Below, piece by piece: positions 28,583 to 38,918 of a stretch of 64,000 bases of DNA. The DNA lies in contig NZ_WBIS01000001.1 in NCBI RefSeq assembly GCF_009749465.1, forward strand, positions 930,001 through 994,000, read 5' to 3'. Both the position numbers and the translations under genes were made by a program. This DNA is from Agromyces terreus. GTDB taxonomy: Bacteria > Actinomycetota > Actinomycetes > Actinomycetales > Microbacteriaceae. Within the stretch, counting starts at the first letter, position 1. Every line of letters starts with the position of its first letter. The notes beneath the pieces were generated by a model. It worked only from the letters and a program-made list of their open reading frames with translations, was not told the DNA's origin and did not search any database.

Positions 28583-29835
28583 TCCGCTCCCGTGAGTCCG
28601 AGGTGAGCGCGCGTGCGCCGCATCGAATCGGCCGAGAAGACGATCGTCTTCGTGCCCGACGCGGGCGGAGGCGCCGCGAGGAAGTCATCGAGGGCGCGGG
28701 CGAGATCGGGCTCGACGCGGTCGATCTCGACGCCGTCGTAGGCCAGCATGAGCGCCGCCTCGGCGGCTTTGGAGCCGGACACGATCGAGACGCGACCGAG
28801 CGAGGAGGCGTCGGTGGGCCAGAAGTACGACGGATCGCGCACGTCGGAGCCGATGGCGAACAGGATGTCGCTGGTGCCCGGCTCGATGCTGTCGACGTTC
28901 AGCTGATAGCTGGCGGGGTTCTGCACGAGCACGAAATCGACGTCCTGATCGCGGACGCGCACTCGCTCGCCGCGGCCGAACACGGCCGGGATCGCGCTCA
29001 GTGCGTCGGCCGCGGTCTTCGCATCGAACCGCTCGCCGAGCAATGCCTTCGCGGTCGCATACGCCGCCGTGGCATCGACGCCGTAGTGGATGCCGCGCGC
29101 GGGCAGTTCGACGGTCACGTGCGTGCCGTGATCGTCGATCGTGCCGGATCGCCCGTCGACGGCGACGAGGCGCACGCCGCCCGCCTCCGGCACCCGTGCG
29201 ACCGTGGTCGCGGCGTAGCCGAGGCCGCGAGGCGCCGACGCGAGCACGGCGTCGGACACGCCGAAGCGGTGCACCGAGACATCCGCTCGGACCTTGTCTG
29301 CGAGACGATCCAGGTAGGCGTCGTCGGCGTTGATCACGACGGCCTCGTTCGCACGTGCCGCGATGCGTGCCAGCATGCCGGCCACCATCTCGGAGTCGTG
29401 GAAGCGGTCGATCTGGTCGACCATCACGTTCATCAGGGTGACGACCCGGGCATCGACGCCCTGCATGACGAGTGCGCCGTGTCCCTCGTCCATCTCGAGG
29501 ACGGCCATCTCGCCCGGGACGCGGCCCCGCCAGTCGGCGCGCTCGAGCAGCGCCGACGTGAGGCCCTGGCTGATGTTCGCGGTCGACGGATTCGTGAACA
29601 CGTCGACGTGATGCGCGCGCAGCACGGCCACCAGCATCTTCGTCGTCGTCGACTTGCCGCTCGAGCCCGACACCACCACGAGGCCCTGCGGGAAGCCCGA
29701 GAGCGTGCGCTTCAGGTAGTTCGGGGCGATGCGATTGACCACGAGGCCGGGAACCGCCGATCCGCCGCCCGCCTTGCGCAGCCGGGCGGCGAATCGGGTG
29801 AGCCTGCCGACGAGGATCGCCGGCGCATAGCGCAC
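28579..29835 (-). CDS. murT: MurT-like Mur ligase without the zinc-ribbon cysteines
   Basis: 418 aa. Mur-ligase central domain with a P-loop of unusual spelling, VVSGSSGKSTTTKML (residues 55-69; normally T-G-T-N-G-K-T), Mg/substrate segments NPSTANISQGL and LEMDEGHGAL, and a DUF1727-type C-terminal domain with DVRDPSYFWPTD. Typical MurT carries a four-Cys ribbon in the middle domain; this protein has no cysteine at all. MurT normally activates the D-Glu alpha-carboxyl of lipid II with ATP for amidation. GTG start 7 bases after the sigA stop. Confidence 0.87.
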   Translation of the reverse strand: MRYAPAILVGRLTRFAARLRKAGGGSAVPGLVVNRIAPNYLKRTLSGFPQGLVVVSGSSGKSTTTKMLVAVLRAHHVDVFTNPSTANISQGLTSALLERADWRGRVPGEMAVLEMDEGHGALVMQGVDARVVTLMNVMVDQIDRFHDSEMVAGMLARIAARANEAVVINADDAYLDRLADKVRADVSVHRFGVSDAVLASAPRGLGYAATTVARVPEAGGVRLVAVDGRSGTIDDHGTHVTVELPARGIHYGVDATAAYATAKALLGERFDAKTAADALSAIPAVFGRGERVRVRDQDVDFVLVQNPASYQLNVDSIEPGTSDILFAIGSDVRDPSYFWPTDASSLGRVSIVSGSKAAEAALMLAYDGVEIDRVEPDLARALDDFLAAPPPASGTKTIVFSADSMRRTRAHLGLTGAE

Positions 29836-29842
29836 CGCCGGC

Positions 29843-31117
<1,275 letters not shown>

Positions 31118-31457
31118 TGGTGAACCTCTCCTACATCGCACGGCGCAGCCCCCGGAGGGGTACGGGTCGTGGTGGCCCGAACGTTTTCGGACACTATGAG
31201 GACCCATGTCAAGTCCGCGATGTGCTCGCACGAAACCGTGCACGCGGACCAGAACGGGTCCTTCCCCCATTATACAGGCGCGGCGCACCGTTCCCGTACA
31301 CGTCCGGCAGCGCGTCGCCCGTGCCCGACCCGCACGCGCCCGCCGACCTGCATGGTGCAACGACGGCAGCGTCGCAGACATTCCCCTCGGAGCGTCCGGC
31401 GCGCACGCGGCATCCGCGCTCCACCGCCAGACACCGTGCCCGGCCGAGCGCCCTCGC
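31118..31457 (-). promoter_or_regulatory. sigA upstream region
   Basis: 340 bases without a gene. On the minus strand a perfect TATAAT lies at 31274-31269 (CTGTATAATGG), predicting a leader of about 145 nt. A perfect TTGACA lies at 31212-31207, but I cannot find a -10 at correct spacing behind it. A small inverted repeat, CCGAA/TTCGG, lies around 31177-31190. No terminator for the upstream PAC2 gene is obvious. Confidence 0.45.
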
Positions 31458-32384
31458 TCAGCTGCCGAGGGGCGACTCGTCGTCGTGCCGACGACGAACG
31501 GCGAGGAACTTCTCGAGCTCGGCGGCGATCTCGTCGGCCGACGGAACGTCGCCGTCGTCGTCGGTGAGCGGCGAGCGGAGCGTCGTCTCCTCCATGTAGG
31601 TGTCGTGCCGCTGCTCGAGCGTGCCGACGAGCTTGGCGAGCTCGGCGTTGTCGGCGACCTGCTCGTCGATGCGCGCCACGAAGTCGCGGTTCTGATCGCG
31701 GAGGCTGTCGGTCGGGAAGATGCGACCCGTCGCCTTGCTGACCGCTTCGAGCGCGGCCACCGCCGCTGCGGGATACTCGGTGTCGCTCAGGTAATGCGGG
31801 ACGAGGAGGACGAACCCCGCGACCGGCCGGTCGGACTCGTGCAGGCGCACCTCGACCAGGTGCAGCGCGTTCGCGGGCGCCTCGGTGGTCGGCCGCCAGA
31901 CAGACATGGCCTCGACGAGCTCGCCGCGGTTGCCGCTCACGGTCATGCTCACCGGCCGCGTGTGCGGCACCGGCATCGGAATCGCGTTGATCCAGGTCGT
32001 CGACGAGACGCCGAGCCGGTCGATCAACTGCAGCACCGCCGCGCCGAACCGCTCCCACTGGAAATCGGGCTCGTACCCGGTGAGGAGCAGGAACTGCTGC
32101 CCGATCTCGTCGCGGGCGAGCGAGAGCATGAGCCGCGGCGGCCGGTACTCGGCGATGTGGTCCTCGTCGAAGAGGATCACGGGACGTCGTGCGCGATAGT
32201 CGAGCAGTTCGTCGGCGTCGAAGGTCGCGACCACCACGTTCTCGAGCGTCGCGAGGAGGTAGTCGGTCGTCTGCGCGACCGCGGCGCCCGCATCGGCGAA
32301 CCCGGTGAGCCCGGCGACGAGCGGCAGCCCGCGAGGCACCTCGACCTCGGAGCTCAACTCGTACAGGGAACGTGGATCGCGCAT
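31458..32384 (-). CDS. PAC2 family protein (proteasome assembly chaperone-like)
   Basis: 308 aa. Start [16 protein letters not shown], then [26 protein letters not shown] and the C-terminal [20 protein letters not shown] with an acidic tail. The family is widespread in actinobacteria, with a purine-nucleoside-phosphorylase-like fold; archaeal and eukaryotic relatives assist proteasome assembly. The role here is not established. A TAGGCT element 6 bases from ATG 32384 predicts a leaderless mRNA. Divergent from pepA. Confidence 0.87.
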   Translation of the reverse strand: MRDPRSLYELSSEVEVPRGLPLVAGLTGFADAGAAVAQTTDYLLATLENVVVATFDADELLDYRARRPVILFDEDHIAEYRPPRLMLSLARDEIGQQFLLLTGYEPDFQWERFGAAVLQLIDRLGVSSTTWINAIPMPVPHTRPVSMTVSGNRGELVEAMSVWRPTTEAPANALHLVEVRLHESDRPVAGFVLLVPHYLSDTEYPAAAVAALEAVSKATGRIFPTDSLRDQNRDFVARIDEQVADNAELAKLVGTLEQRHDTYMEETTLRSPLTDDDGDVPSADEIAAELEKFLAVRRRHDDESPLGS

Positions 32385-32390
32385 GACTCA

Positions 32391-32396
32391 AGCCTA
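32391..32396 (-). promoter_or_regulatory. -10 element TAGGCT, leaderless start of the PAC2 gene
   Basis: TAGGCT on the minus strand, 6 bases before ATG 32384, with no ribosome-binding site. Confidence 0.5.
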
Positions 32397-32458
32397 CTGA
32401 GCCTCTGCGCGCACCTCGCCGGATCGCGCCCGCGCACGAGATGCTCAGAGCGAACACG

Positions 32459-32464
32459 TAGCAT
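32459..32464 (+). promoter_or_regulatory. -10 element TAGCAT, leaderless start of pepA
   Basis: TAGCAT lies 7 bases before ATG 32472. There is no Shine-Dalgarno sequence. Confidence 0.5.
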
Positions 32465-32471
32465 TCGCTGC

Positions 32472-33950
32472 ATGAGCACCCCCGAACTGCACCTCAGCGA
32501 TCACGCGCCCACGGCGTCCGATGCCGACGTCCTCGTCCTCACCGCGACGACGGGCGAAGACGGCCCGGTGCTGCTCGACGTCGACGGCTACGAGTGGGTC
32601 TCGCCGCTGCTCGGCCCGCTCGGGGCCACCGGAGGTCTTGACGACCTGGTCAGGATCCCCTCGCAGGCCGAGGGACCCGCGGTCATCGCGGTCGCGGGCC
32701 TCGGCGCCCGAGCGGATGCCGCGTCGATGCGCCTCGCACTCGGCAGCGCCCTGCGCAGGCTCGCCGGACAGGACCACGTGGCGATCGCGGTTCCCGCAGG
32801 CCACGCGGACGCCGCCGAGGCCATGCTCGAGGGCGCCGCGCTCGGCGCGTACGCGTTCACCGGGTACCGTTCCGAGACCCGACGCGCCGTCGCGCGCATC
32901 TCGATCCACCCGCCGACCGCCGGCTCGATGCCCGAGGTCCGCCTCGAGCGCGTCCGCGCGGTGGCGGATGCCGCGCGACGCACGAAGGATCTCGTCAACA
33001 CGCCGCCCTCCGACCTCTCCCCCGCCCGCTTCGCCGAGATCGCGGTGGACGCGGCCGACGCGGTCGGCGTGACGTCCACCGTCTGGGACGAGGACGCGCT
33101 CGAGTCCGACGGGTTCGGCGGCATCCTCGGCGTCGGCCAGGGTTCGGCGCGCGGACCCCGCCTCGTGCGCCTCGAGTACGCGCCCGAGACGGCGAGCACC
33201 CACCTCGCGCTCGTCGGCAAGGGCATCACCTTCGACACCGGCGGGCTCTCGCTGAAGCCGGCCGGCTCGATGGTCGGCATGAAGTCCGACATGGCCGGCG
33301 CCGCGACCGTGCTCTCCACGATGCTCGCGCTCGCCGCGCTCGAGGTGCCCGTCCGCGTCACCGGTTGGCTCTGCCTCGCCGAGAACATGCCCTCCGGCAC
33401 GGCGATCCGTCCGAACGACGTGCTGCGCATGCGCGGCGGCAAGACCGTCGAGGTCATCAACACCGACGCGGAGGGCCGGCTCGTCCTCGCCGACGCGCTC
33501 GTGGCCGCCAGCGAGGAGCAGCCCGACGCGATCGTCGACGTCGCGACGCTCACGGGCGCGCAGGTGGTCGCGCTCGGCCACCGCATCGGCGGCCTCATGG
33601 GCCAGGACGCGCTCGTCGATCGCGTGCGCAGGGCGGCGGATGCCGCGGACGAGGCGTTCTGGCCCATGCCGCTGCCCGACGACCTCAAGTCGTATCTGAA
33701 GTCCGACATCGCCGATCTCACGAACGCGAAGCTCGGCACCACCATCCCGGGCATGCTCGTGGCGGGCGTGTTCCTCCGCGAGTTCGTCGGCTCGCGTCCC
33801 GATTCCGAGGAGCGCATCGCATGGGCCCACCTGGACATCGCAGGTCCCGGATTCAACAGCGGCGCTCCATGGGGATTCACCGGCCCGGGCGGCACCGCGA
33901 TGGCCGTGCGGACGCTCATCTCGCTGGGCGAGGACCTCGCGACGGAGTAG
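32472..33950 (+). CDS. pepA: Leucyl aminopeptidase (M17)
   Basis: 492 aa. Two-zinc catalytic domain: VGKGITFDTGGLSLKP, MKSDMAGAATVL and NTDAEGRLVLADAL with the Lys, Asp and Glu ligands and the catalytic Arg. The N-terminal regulatory/hexamerisation domain is weakly conserved, as usual. Removes N-terminal residues from peptides in the cytosol. The frame continues upstream of the ATG, but only into non-conserved Arg-rich sequence. Confidence 0.94.
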   Translation: MSTPELHLSDHAPTASDADVLVLTATTGEDGPVLLDVDGYEWVSPLLGPLGATGGLDDLVRIPSQAEGPAVIAVAGLGARADAASMRLALGSALRRLAGQDHVAIAVPAGHADAAEAMLEGAALGAYAFTGYRSETRRAVARISIHPPTAGSMPEVRLERVRAVADAARRTKDLVNTPPSDLSPARFAEIAVDAADAVGVTSTVWDEDALESDGFGGILGVGQGSARGPRLVRLEYAPETASTHLALVGKGITFDTGGLSLKPAGSMVGMKSDMAGAATVLSTMLALAALEVPVRVTGWLCLAENMPSGTAIRPNDVLRMRGGKTVEVINTDAEGRLVLADALVAASEEQPDAIVDVATLTGAQVVALGHRIGGLMGQDALVDRVRRAADAADEAFWPMPLPDDLKSYLKSDIADLTNAKLGTTIPGMLVAGVFLREFVGSRPDSEERIAWAHLDIAGPGFNSGAPWGFTGPGGTAMAVRTLISLGEDLATE

Positions 33951-34048
33951 TAGGGTCTTAGGGGCGAGATCCTCGCCCATCACTCCGCTCACGGTGACCC
34001 ACCCGAGGCGGTTCGTGCTGCAGAACAGTTGCGCAAGGGAGATTCCGG

Positions 34049-35422
34049 TTGTCCGAGCAGAACTTCGACATTGTCATCCTCGGCGGCGGCAGCGGGGGCT
34101 ATGCAGCGGCGCTGCGGGCCGTCCAGCTCGGCTTCACCGTCGGCCTCATCGAGAAGGACAAGCTCGGCGGCACCTGCCTGCACCGAGGATGCATCCCGAC
34201 GAAGGCGCTGCTCCACGCGGCCGAGATCGCCGAGAACGCCCGCGACTCCGCGAAGTTCGGCGTTCGCGCGACGTTCGAGGGCATCGACGTCCCCGCGGTC
34301 ACCGCCTACCGCGAGGGCATCATCTCGAGCAAGTACAAGGGCCTGCAGGGACTCATCAAGGCCCGAGGCATCACCGTCATCGAGGGTGAGGGCCGTCTCG
34401 TCGCCCCGAACGCCGTCCAGGTCGGCGACCAGCGCATCGTCGGCAAGAACGTGATCCTCGCGACGGGTTCGTACTCGCGCTCGCTTCCCGGCCTCGAGAT
34501 CGGCGGCCGGGTCATCACCAGCGAGCAGGCGCTCGAACTCGACTTCGTGCCCGGCAAGGTCGCCATCCTCGGCGGCGGCGTGATCGGCGTCGAGTTCGCG
34601 AGCGTCTGGAAGTCGTTCGGCGCCGAGGTCACCGTCATCGAGGCGCTCCCCCACCTCGTGCCCAACGAGGAGGAGTCGATCTCGAAGCAGCTCGAACGAG
34701 CCTTCCGCAAGCGCGGCATCGACTACAAGATCGGCGTGCGCTTCCAGTCGGTCGCCCAGCACGACGACGGCGTGGTCGTCACGCTCGAGAACGGCGAGAC
34801 CATCGAGGCCGAGCTCCTGCTCGTCGCCGTCGGTCGCGGACCCGTCACACAGGGCCTCGGCTACGAGGAGGCGGGCGTCACCGTCGACCGCGGCTTCGTC
34901 ATCACCGATGAGCGGCTCGCGACCGGCGTTCCCGGCCTCTACGCCGTCGGCGACATCGTTCCCGGCCTGCAGCTCGCGCACCGCGGCTTCCAGCAGGGCA
35001 TCTTCGTGGCCGAGGAGATCGCCGGCCTCAACCCGATCGTCGTCGAAGACGTGAACATCCCGAAGATCACGTACTGCGAGCCCGAGATCGCCTCGATCGG
35101 CTACACCGAGGCGAAGGCCGCGGAGAAGTTCGGGGCCGATCAGGTCTCCTCCTACGAGTACAACCTCGCCGGCAACGGCAAGAGCCACATCCTCGAGACG
35201 AGCGGTTCGATCAAGGTCGTCCGCGTCAACGACGGCCCGGTCATCGGCGTCCACATGATCGGCGGTCGCGTCGGGGAGCTCATCGGCGAAGCGCAGCTCG
35301 CGGTGAACTGGGAGGCATACCCCGAAGACATCGCACCGTTCCTCCACGCGCACCCGACGCAGAACGAGGCGCTCGGCGAGGCCTTCCTCAAGCTCGCGGG
35401 CAAGCCCCTGCACGCGCTCTGA
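34049..35422 (+). CDS. lpd: Dihydrolipoyl dehydrogenase (E3)
   Basis: 457 aa flavoprotein disulfide reductase. FAD loop ILGGGSGGYAAALRA, redox disulfide GGTCLHRGCIPTKAL, NAD loop VAILGGGVIGVEFASVW, second FAD motif YAVGDIVPG, and the C-terminal His-Glu pair HAHPTQNEALGEA. Reoxidises the dihydrolipoyl arm of the E2 encoded next. TTG start at 34049 with AAGGGAG 8 bases upstream. A possible -10, TAGGGT (33951-33956), directly follows the pepA stop. Confidence 0.95.
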   Translation: MSEQNFDIVILGGGSGGYAAALRAVQLGFTVGLIEKDKLGGTCLHRGCIPTKALLHAAEIAENARDSAKFGVRATFEGIDVPAVTAYREGIISSKYKGLQGLIKARGITVIEGEGRLVAPNAVQVGDQRIVGKNVILATGSYSRSLPGLEIGGRVITSEQALELDFVPGKVAILGGGVIGVEFASVWKSFGAEVTVIEALPHLVPNEEESISKQLERAFRKRGIDYKIGVRFQSVAQHDDGVVVTLENGETIEAELLLVAVGRGPVTQGLGYEEAGVTVDRGFVITDERLATGVPGLYAVGDIVPGLQLAHRGFQQGIFVAEEIAGLNPIVVEDVNIPKITYCEPEIASIGYTEAKAAEKFGADQVSSYEYNLAGNGKSHILETSGSIKVVRVNDGPVIGVHMIGGRVGELIGEAQLAVNWEAYPEDIAPFLHAHPTQNEALGEAFLKLAGKPLHAL

Positions 35423-35487
35423 TCCACTCATCCCATACGACTGCAATAAGCTAGATAGCGTCCCAACGCTGTGAAGGAGACAAGCGC

Positions 35488-37047
35488 ATGAGCGAATCCG
35501 TCAGCCTCCCGGCACTCGGTGAGAGTGTCACAGAGGGCACGGTCACCCGCTGGCTGAAGAACGTCGGCGACCGTGTCGAGGTCGACGAGCCTCTGCTCGA
35601 GGTCTCGACCGACAAGGTCGACACCGAGATCCCGTCGCCGGTGGCGGGTGTCATCGAGACGATCCTCGTCCAAGAGGACGAGACCGTCGAGGTCGGCACC
35701 GCCCTCGTGACGATCGGCGACGGCTCGGCCGCACCCGCCGAAGACGCTCCCGCGGCTGAAGCGGCGCCCGCAGCCGAGGCCGCGCCGGCGCCCGAAGCAC
35801 CAGCCGAGGCCGCTCCGGCGCCCGAGTCGGCACCGGCCGCGCCCGCTCAGCCCGAACCCGCAGCACCGGCCGCCGAGGCGCCCGCGGCTCCCGCACAGGA
35901 AGCTCCTGCCGCTGCGCCGGCCGCCCCCGCACAGGAAGCTCCTGCCGCTCCCGCACAGGAAGCCCCCGCCGCGCCTGCCGCTCCCGCACAGGAAGCTCCC
36001 GCCGCAGCGCCTGCCGCTCCCGCACAGGAAGCCCCCGCCGCGCCTGCCGCTCCCGCACAGGAAGCTCCCGCCGCAGCGCCTGCCGCTCCCGCTCCGGCAG
36101 CGCCGGCCGCTGAAGCACCCTCCGCACCCGCTCCGAGCGGCGGCTCGCACGCCGGCGCACCGGGCTACGTGACGCCGATCGTCCGCAAGCTCGCCAACGA
36201 CCAGGGCGTCGATCTCGCGAGCATCACCGGCACCGGCGTCGGCGGCCGCATCCGCAAGCAGGATGTCATCTCCGCGCAGTCCGCTCCGGCTGCTGAGGCC
36301 GCGCCCGCGCGTACACAGCTCGAGACCTCGCCCCTGCGAGGCACCACCGTGCCGATGACCCGGCTCCGCAAGGTCGTCGCCGAGCGCGCCGTCGTCTCGA
36401 TGCAGTCGACCGCCCAGCTCACCTCCGTGGTCGAGGTCGACGTCACCAAGGTCGCTCGTCTCCGCGACAAGGTGAAGGGCGCGTTCCTCGAGAAGACCGG
36501 CAACAAGCTGAGCTTCCTCCCGTTCTTCGCGCTGGCGACCGCAGAGGCGCTCCGCGCCTACCCGATCATCAACTCCACCGTCGACGGCGACTCGATCGTC
36601 TACCCGGCTCAAGAGAACGTGAGCATCGCGGTCGACACCGAGCGCGGCCTGCTCACGCCCGTCATCCGCAACGCCGGCGAGCTCGACATCGCGGGCCTCG
36701 CGGCGCAGATCGCCGATCTCGCGGACCGCACCCGCAACAACCAGTTGAAGCCCGACGAGCTCTCCGGCGGAACCTTCACGTTGACCAACACGGGTTCGCG
36801 CGGCGCGCTCTTCGACACGCCGGTCGTCTTCCTCCCGCAGTCGGCCATCCTCGGCACCGGAATCGTCGTGAAGCGCCCGGTGGTCGTGAACGTCGACGGC
36901 ACCGAGGCGATCGCGGTTCGCTCGATGGTCTACCTCGCCCTGTCGTACGACCACCGCATCATCGACGGTGCAGATGCCGCCCGCTTCCTCACCGCGGTCA
37001 AGGACCGTCTCGAGTCCGGCGACTTCGAGGCAGACCTCGGCATCTGA
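35488..37047 (+). CDS. sucB: Dihydrolipoyl acyltransferase E2 of 2-oxoacid dehydrogenase
   Basis: 519 aa. One lipoyl domain (residues 1-80, lipoyl Lys in [12 protein letters not shown]), a long Ala/Pro/Glu linker (about 81-220) built of PAQEAPAA repeats, a peripheral-subunit-binding domain ([20 protein letters not shown]...GVGGRI), and a catalytic domain ending with [16 protein letters not shown] (His/Asp active site). Usually named SucB; in actinobacteria the same E2 often serves PDH and OGDH, so it could work with aceE of this window. GAAGGAG before the ATG. Linker repeats are listed separately. Confidence 0.93.
   Translation: MSESVSLPALGESVTEGTVTRWLKNVGDRVEVDEPLLEVSTDKVDTEIPSPVAGVIETILVQEDETVEVGTALVTIGDGSAAPAEDAPAAEAAPAAEAAPAPEAPAEAAPAPESAPAAPAQPEPAAPAAEAPAAPAQEAPAAAPAAPAQEAPAAPAQEAPAAPAAPAQEAPAAAPAAPAQEAPAAPAAPAQEAPAAAPAAPAPAAPAAEAPSAPAPSGGSHAGAPGYVTPIVRKLANDQGVDLASITGTGVGGRIRKQDVISAQSAPAAEAAPARTQLETSPLRGTTVPMTRLRKVVAERAVVSMQSTAQLTSVVEVDVTKVARLRDKVKGAFLEKTGNKLSFLPFFALATAEALRAYPIINSTVDGDSIVYPAQENVSIAVDTERGLLTPVIRNAGELDIAGLAAQIADLADRTRNNQLKPDELSGGTFTLTNTGSRGALFDTPVVFLPQSAILGTGIVVKRPVVVNVDGTEAIAVRSMVYLALSYDHRIIDGADAARFLTAVKDRLESGDFEADLGI
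35951..36088 (+). repeat. Exact 69-bp tandem duplication in the E2 linker
   Basis: Two identical 69-bp units, 35951-36019 and 36020-36088, each encoding 23 residues of the swinging-arm linker, followed by a diverging partial copy. The wider tract (about 35880-36110) holds six copies of CCGCACAGGAAGC. It stays in frame, so only linker length changes. Confidence 0.9.
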
Positions 37048-37070
37048 GCCGAGACCGCGCCTGAACGCCG

Positions 37071-37108
37071 AACCGGCCCCGCTCCTCACTCGAGGGGCGG
37101 GGCCGGTT
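37071..37108 (+). terminator. Terminator after the E2 gene
   Basis: AACCGGCCCCGC (37071-37082) pairs with GCGGGGCCGGTT (37097-37108) over a 14-base loop, 23 bases after the stop codon; it can also stop the convergent pseudokinase transcript. Confidence 0.75.
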
Positions 37109-37148
37109 CCGTTCCGCGTGCGGCCACCGCGTCGTCGCGTCACCCGGT

Positions 37149-38765
37149 CTAGGGCAGCTCCGTCTTTTCCGTGAAGATCTCGCGCAGGCGCCACCCGGCA
37201 TCGCTCTGGACGATGAGCAGCGAGACCCCTGCGCCCGAACCCTCGGCCTCCACGTCGACGAGCACCGCCGCGCCCATCTCGGCGACGACCGCCGCAGAAT
37301 CGGCATCGAGGTCGGCGATGCCCGGTGCGCCGTCTCTGGCCGCGAGCAGCAACCGCCAATCGGACTCCTCGATCGGTGAGCCGGCCTGGACGTAGGTGGC
37401 GAGGCACTCCGGATCGAGCACGGCGAAGCAGGCGGCTCTGCGCATGAGGAGCTCGGATGCCGCGGCCTCGGGATCGTCTCCCACCACGGCCACACCCGGG
37501 TCGACCGGCTCCGGCGCGCTCGCGTCGGGCGAAGCCTTCGCGCCGCCCTCGTCGAACGCCTCCTGCCGGGCACCGGCGTCCTCGGTCGCCGATTGCGCCG
37601 CATCGACGTCGCCGCCCGATCGCGCATCCGCCGGCGGCACCATCGTGAGCAGCATCACGAGCGCGGCCGCGCCGACGAGCGCCGCGACGACGATCTGCCG
37701 CCGCCTCCTCAGCGCCCAGCTGCGAAGGCGAACGCGGATTCCCGCGAGCCGATCACCCTCGACCGAGTCCATCACCCGCTCGATCAAGGGCGGCGGGACT
37801 TCCGCGACGTCGAGGAGACCGACGGCGACGGACGGAAGGCGGGTGCCGCGAACGTTCGGGGCACGGTCGACGGACCCCTCGGGGAGACCGGTCGGTTCGA
37901 CGGTCGCCTGCGGCGGAAGCACACGCGCCGGCGTGCGCTGGACGCGCGCGGGCGCGACGCCGCCGACGGCGGCCGGCGTCGCCGACGCGAACACGACGCG
38001 CTCGAGTTCCTGCTCGAAGGCGACGAACGGGCGCCGAGCGAGCGCTGCCGCCATCAACGCCCGCGCGTCGTCGAAGACACCTCCCGGTCGCACCGCCGTG
38101 ATCACCGCCTCGGCGTAGCCGGCGAGTGCGGCCAGGCCCTCCCGACGCATCGCGGTGCGATCCGCCCCGCCGGCCGGGAGCCGCTCGACCGCGCCGAGTC
38201 CGAGCAGGCGCGGGCGACCGCTCTCATCGAGGCGGACGTCGGACGGGGCGAGCCGCGTGTGCACGAAGCCTCGGTCGGCGAGCCGTGCGACCGCTGCGGC
38301 GATCGGCGCGATGAGCGTGACGGCCTCCCCCGGCTCGAGCGTGCGCTCGGTGAGCAACTGGGCCACGCTCGCTCCCGCGATGCGCTCGACGACGAGGATC
38401 CTGCTCCCGTCGTCGGCCGTCGCCACGTCGATCAGCGCCGGCGGCGAGGCGCCGGGCACGTCGTCCATCACCTCGGACTCGATGCCGATCGCCACGTCGG
38501 CGGCGTCGTCACGGTAGACGCGCAGCACGACCAGCGTCGTCCCGTCCACCGCGATGCCGTCGGCTGCGCCCTGCCCACCTCGCACGCGTCCTTCGCGGGT
38601 CGCGGCCGCGAGATAGAGGTCGGCGCGCCGCCCGGACGCGATGCGTCGCACCACGCGATACCCGGCGATGCCCGTGCCGGGCTCGGGGCTCGCGGGGCTC
38701 GCCGAGGGCTCTTGGATCGGGCGACCGGGCACGGGATCGGTCGATCGTCGCTGGCGTCGTCTCAT
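37149..38765 (-). CDS. Transmembrane serine/threonine pseudokinase-like protein
   Basis: 538 aa. Residues 35-245 follow the order of a bacterial Ser/Thr kinase but every key position is lost: glycine loop RIASGRRADLYLA, beta-3 Lys replaced (VVLRVYR, Arg82), HRDLKPxN becomes H169-T-R-L-A-P-S-D, and DFG becomes G-L-G (189-191). After a linker come a basic stretch, one membrane helix (QIVVAALVGAAALVMLLTMV, about 368-387) and an extracytoplasmic domain of about 150 residues that is acidic and ends WRLREIFTEKTELP. Probably a scaffold or sensor; partner unknown. Start ATG 38765. Confidence 0.75.
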   Translation of the reverse strand: MRRRQRRSTDPVPGRPIQEPSASPASPEPGTGIAGYRVVRRIASGRRADLYLAAATREGRVRGGQGAADGIAVDGTTLVVLRVYRDDAADVAIGIESEVMDDVPGASPPALIDVATADDGSRILVVERIAGASVAQLLTERTLEPGEAVTLIAPIAAAVARLADRGFVHTRLAPSDVRLDESGRPRLLGLGAVERLPAGGADRTAMRREGLAALAGYAEAVITAVRPGGVFDDARALMAAALARRPFVAFEQELERVVFASATPAAVGGVAPARVQRTPARVLPPQATVEPTGLPEGSVDRAPNVRGTRLPSVAVGLLDVAEVPPPLIERVMDSVEGDRLAGIRVRLRSWALRRRRQIVVAALVGAAALVMLLTMVPPADARSGGDVDAAQSATEDAGARQEAFDEGGAKASPDASAPEPVDPGVAVVGDDPEAAASELLMRRAACFAVLDPECLATYVQAGSPIEESDWRLLLAARDGAPGIADLDADSAAVVAEMGAAVLVDVEAEGSGAGVSLLIVQSDAGWRLREIFTEKTELP

Positions 38766-38905
38766 GCCGCCATGTTCCCGCAGCGTCGCCCGTCGCCCCC
38801 GCGCTCCGAGCTCGATGGGATCGATCGGGCCGCGGGCGCCCCTGTCGAGGACGAGTCGATCGACGCGATGCCGGACCATCGCGGCGACCCGCGGCATCCA
38901 CTGCC

Positions 38906-38911
38906 TAGACT
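38906..38911 (+). promoter_or_regulatory. -10 element TAGACT, leaderless start of lipB
   Basis: TAGACT lies 7 bases before ATG 38919; there is no Shine-Dalgarno sequence. Confidence 0.55.
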
Positions 38912-38918
38912 GGGCAGC

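Noticed and set aside
31207-31212. TTGACA as the -35 of a sigA promoter
   Set aside because: No acceptable -10 hexamer 16-19 bases downstream. It is reported only as part of the sigA upstream region.
31206-32471. N-terminal extension of pepA
   Set aside because: Would add over 400 residues antisense to the PAC2 gene. The -10 element and the family start both place the ATG at 32472.
35880-36110. CRISPR-like array in the E2 gene
   Set aside because: Repeats are direct, irregularly spaced and in frame with an Ala/Pro linker, with no unique spacers; it is coding low-complexity sequence.
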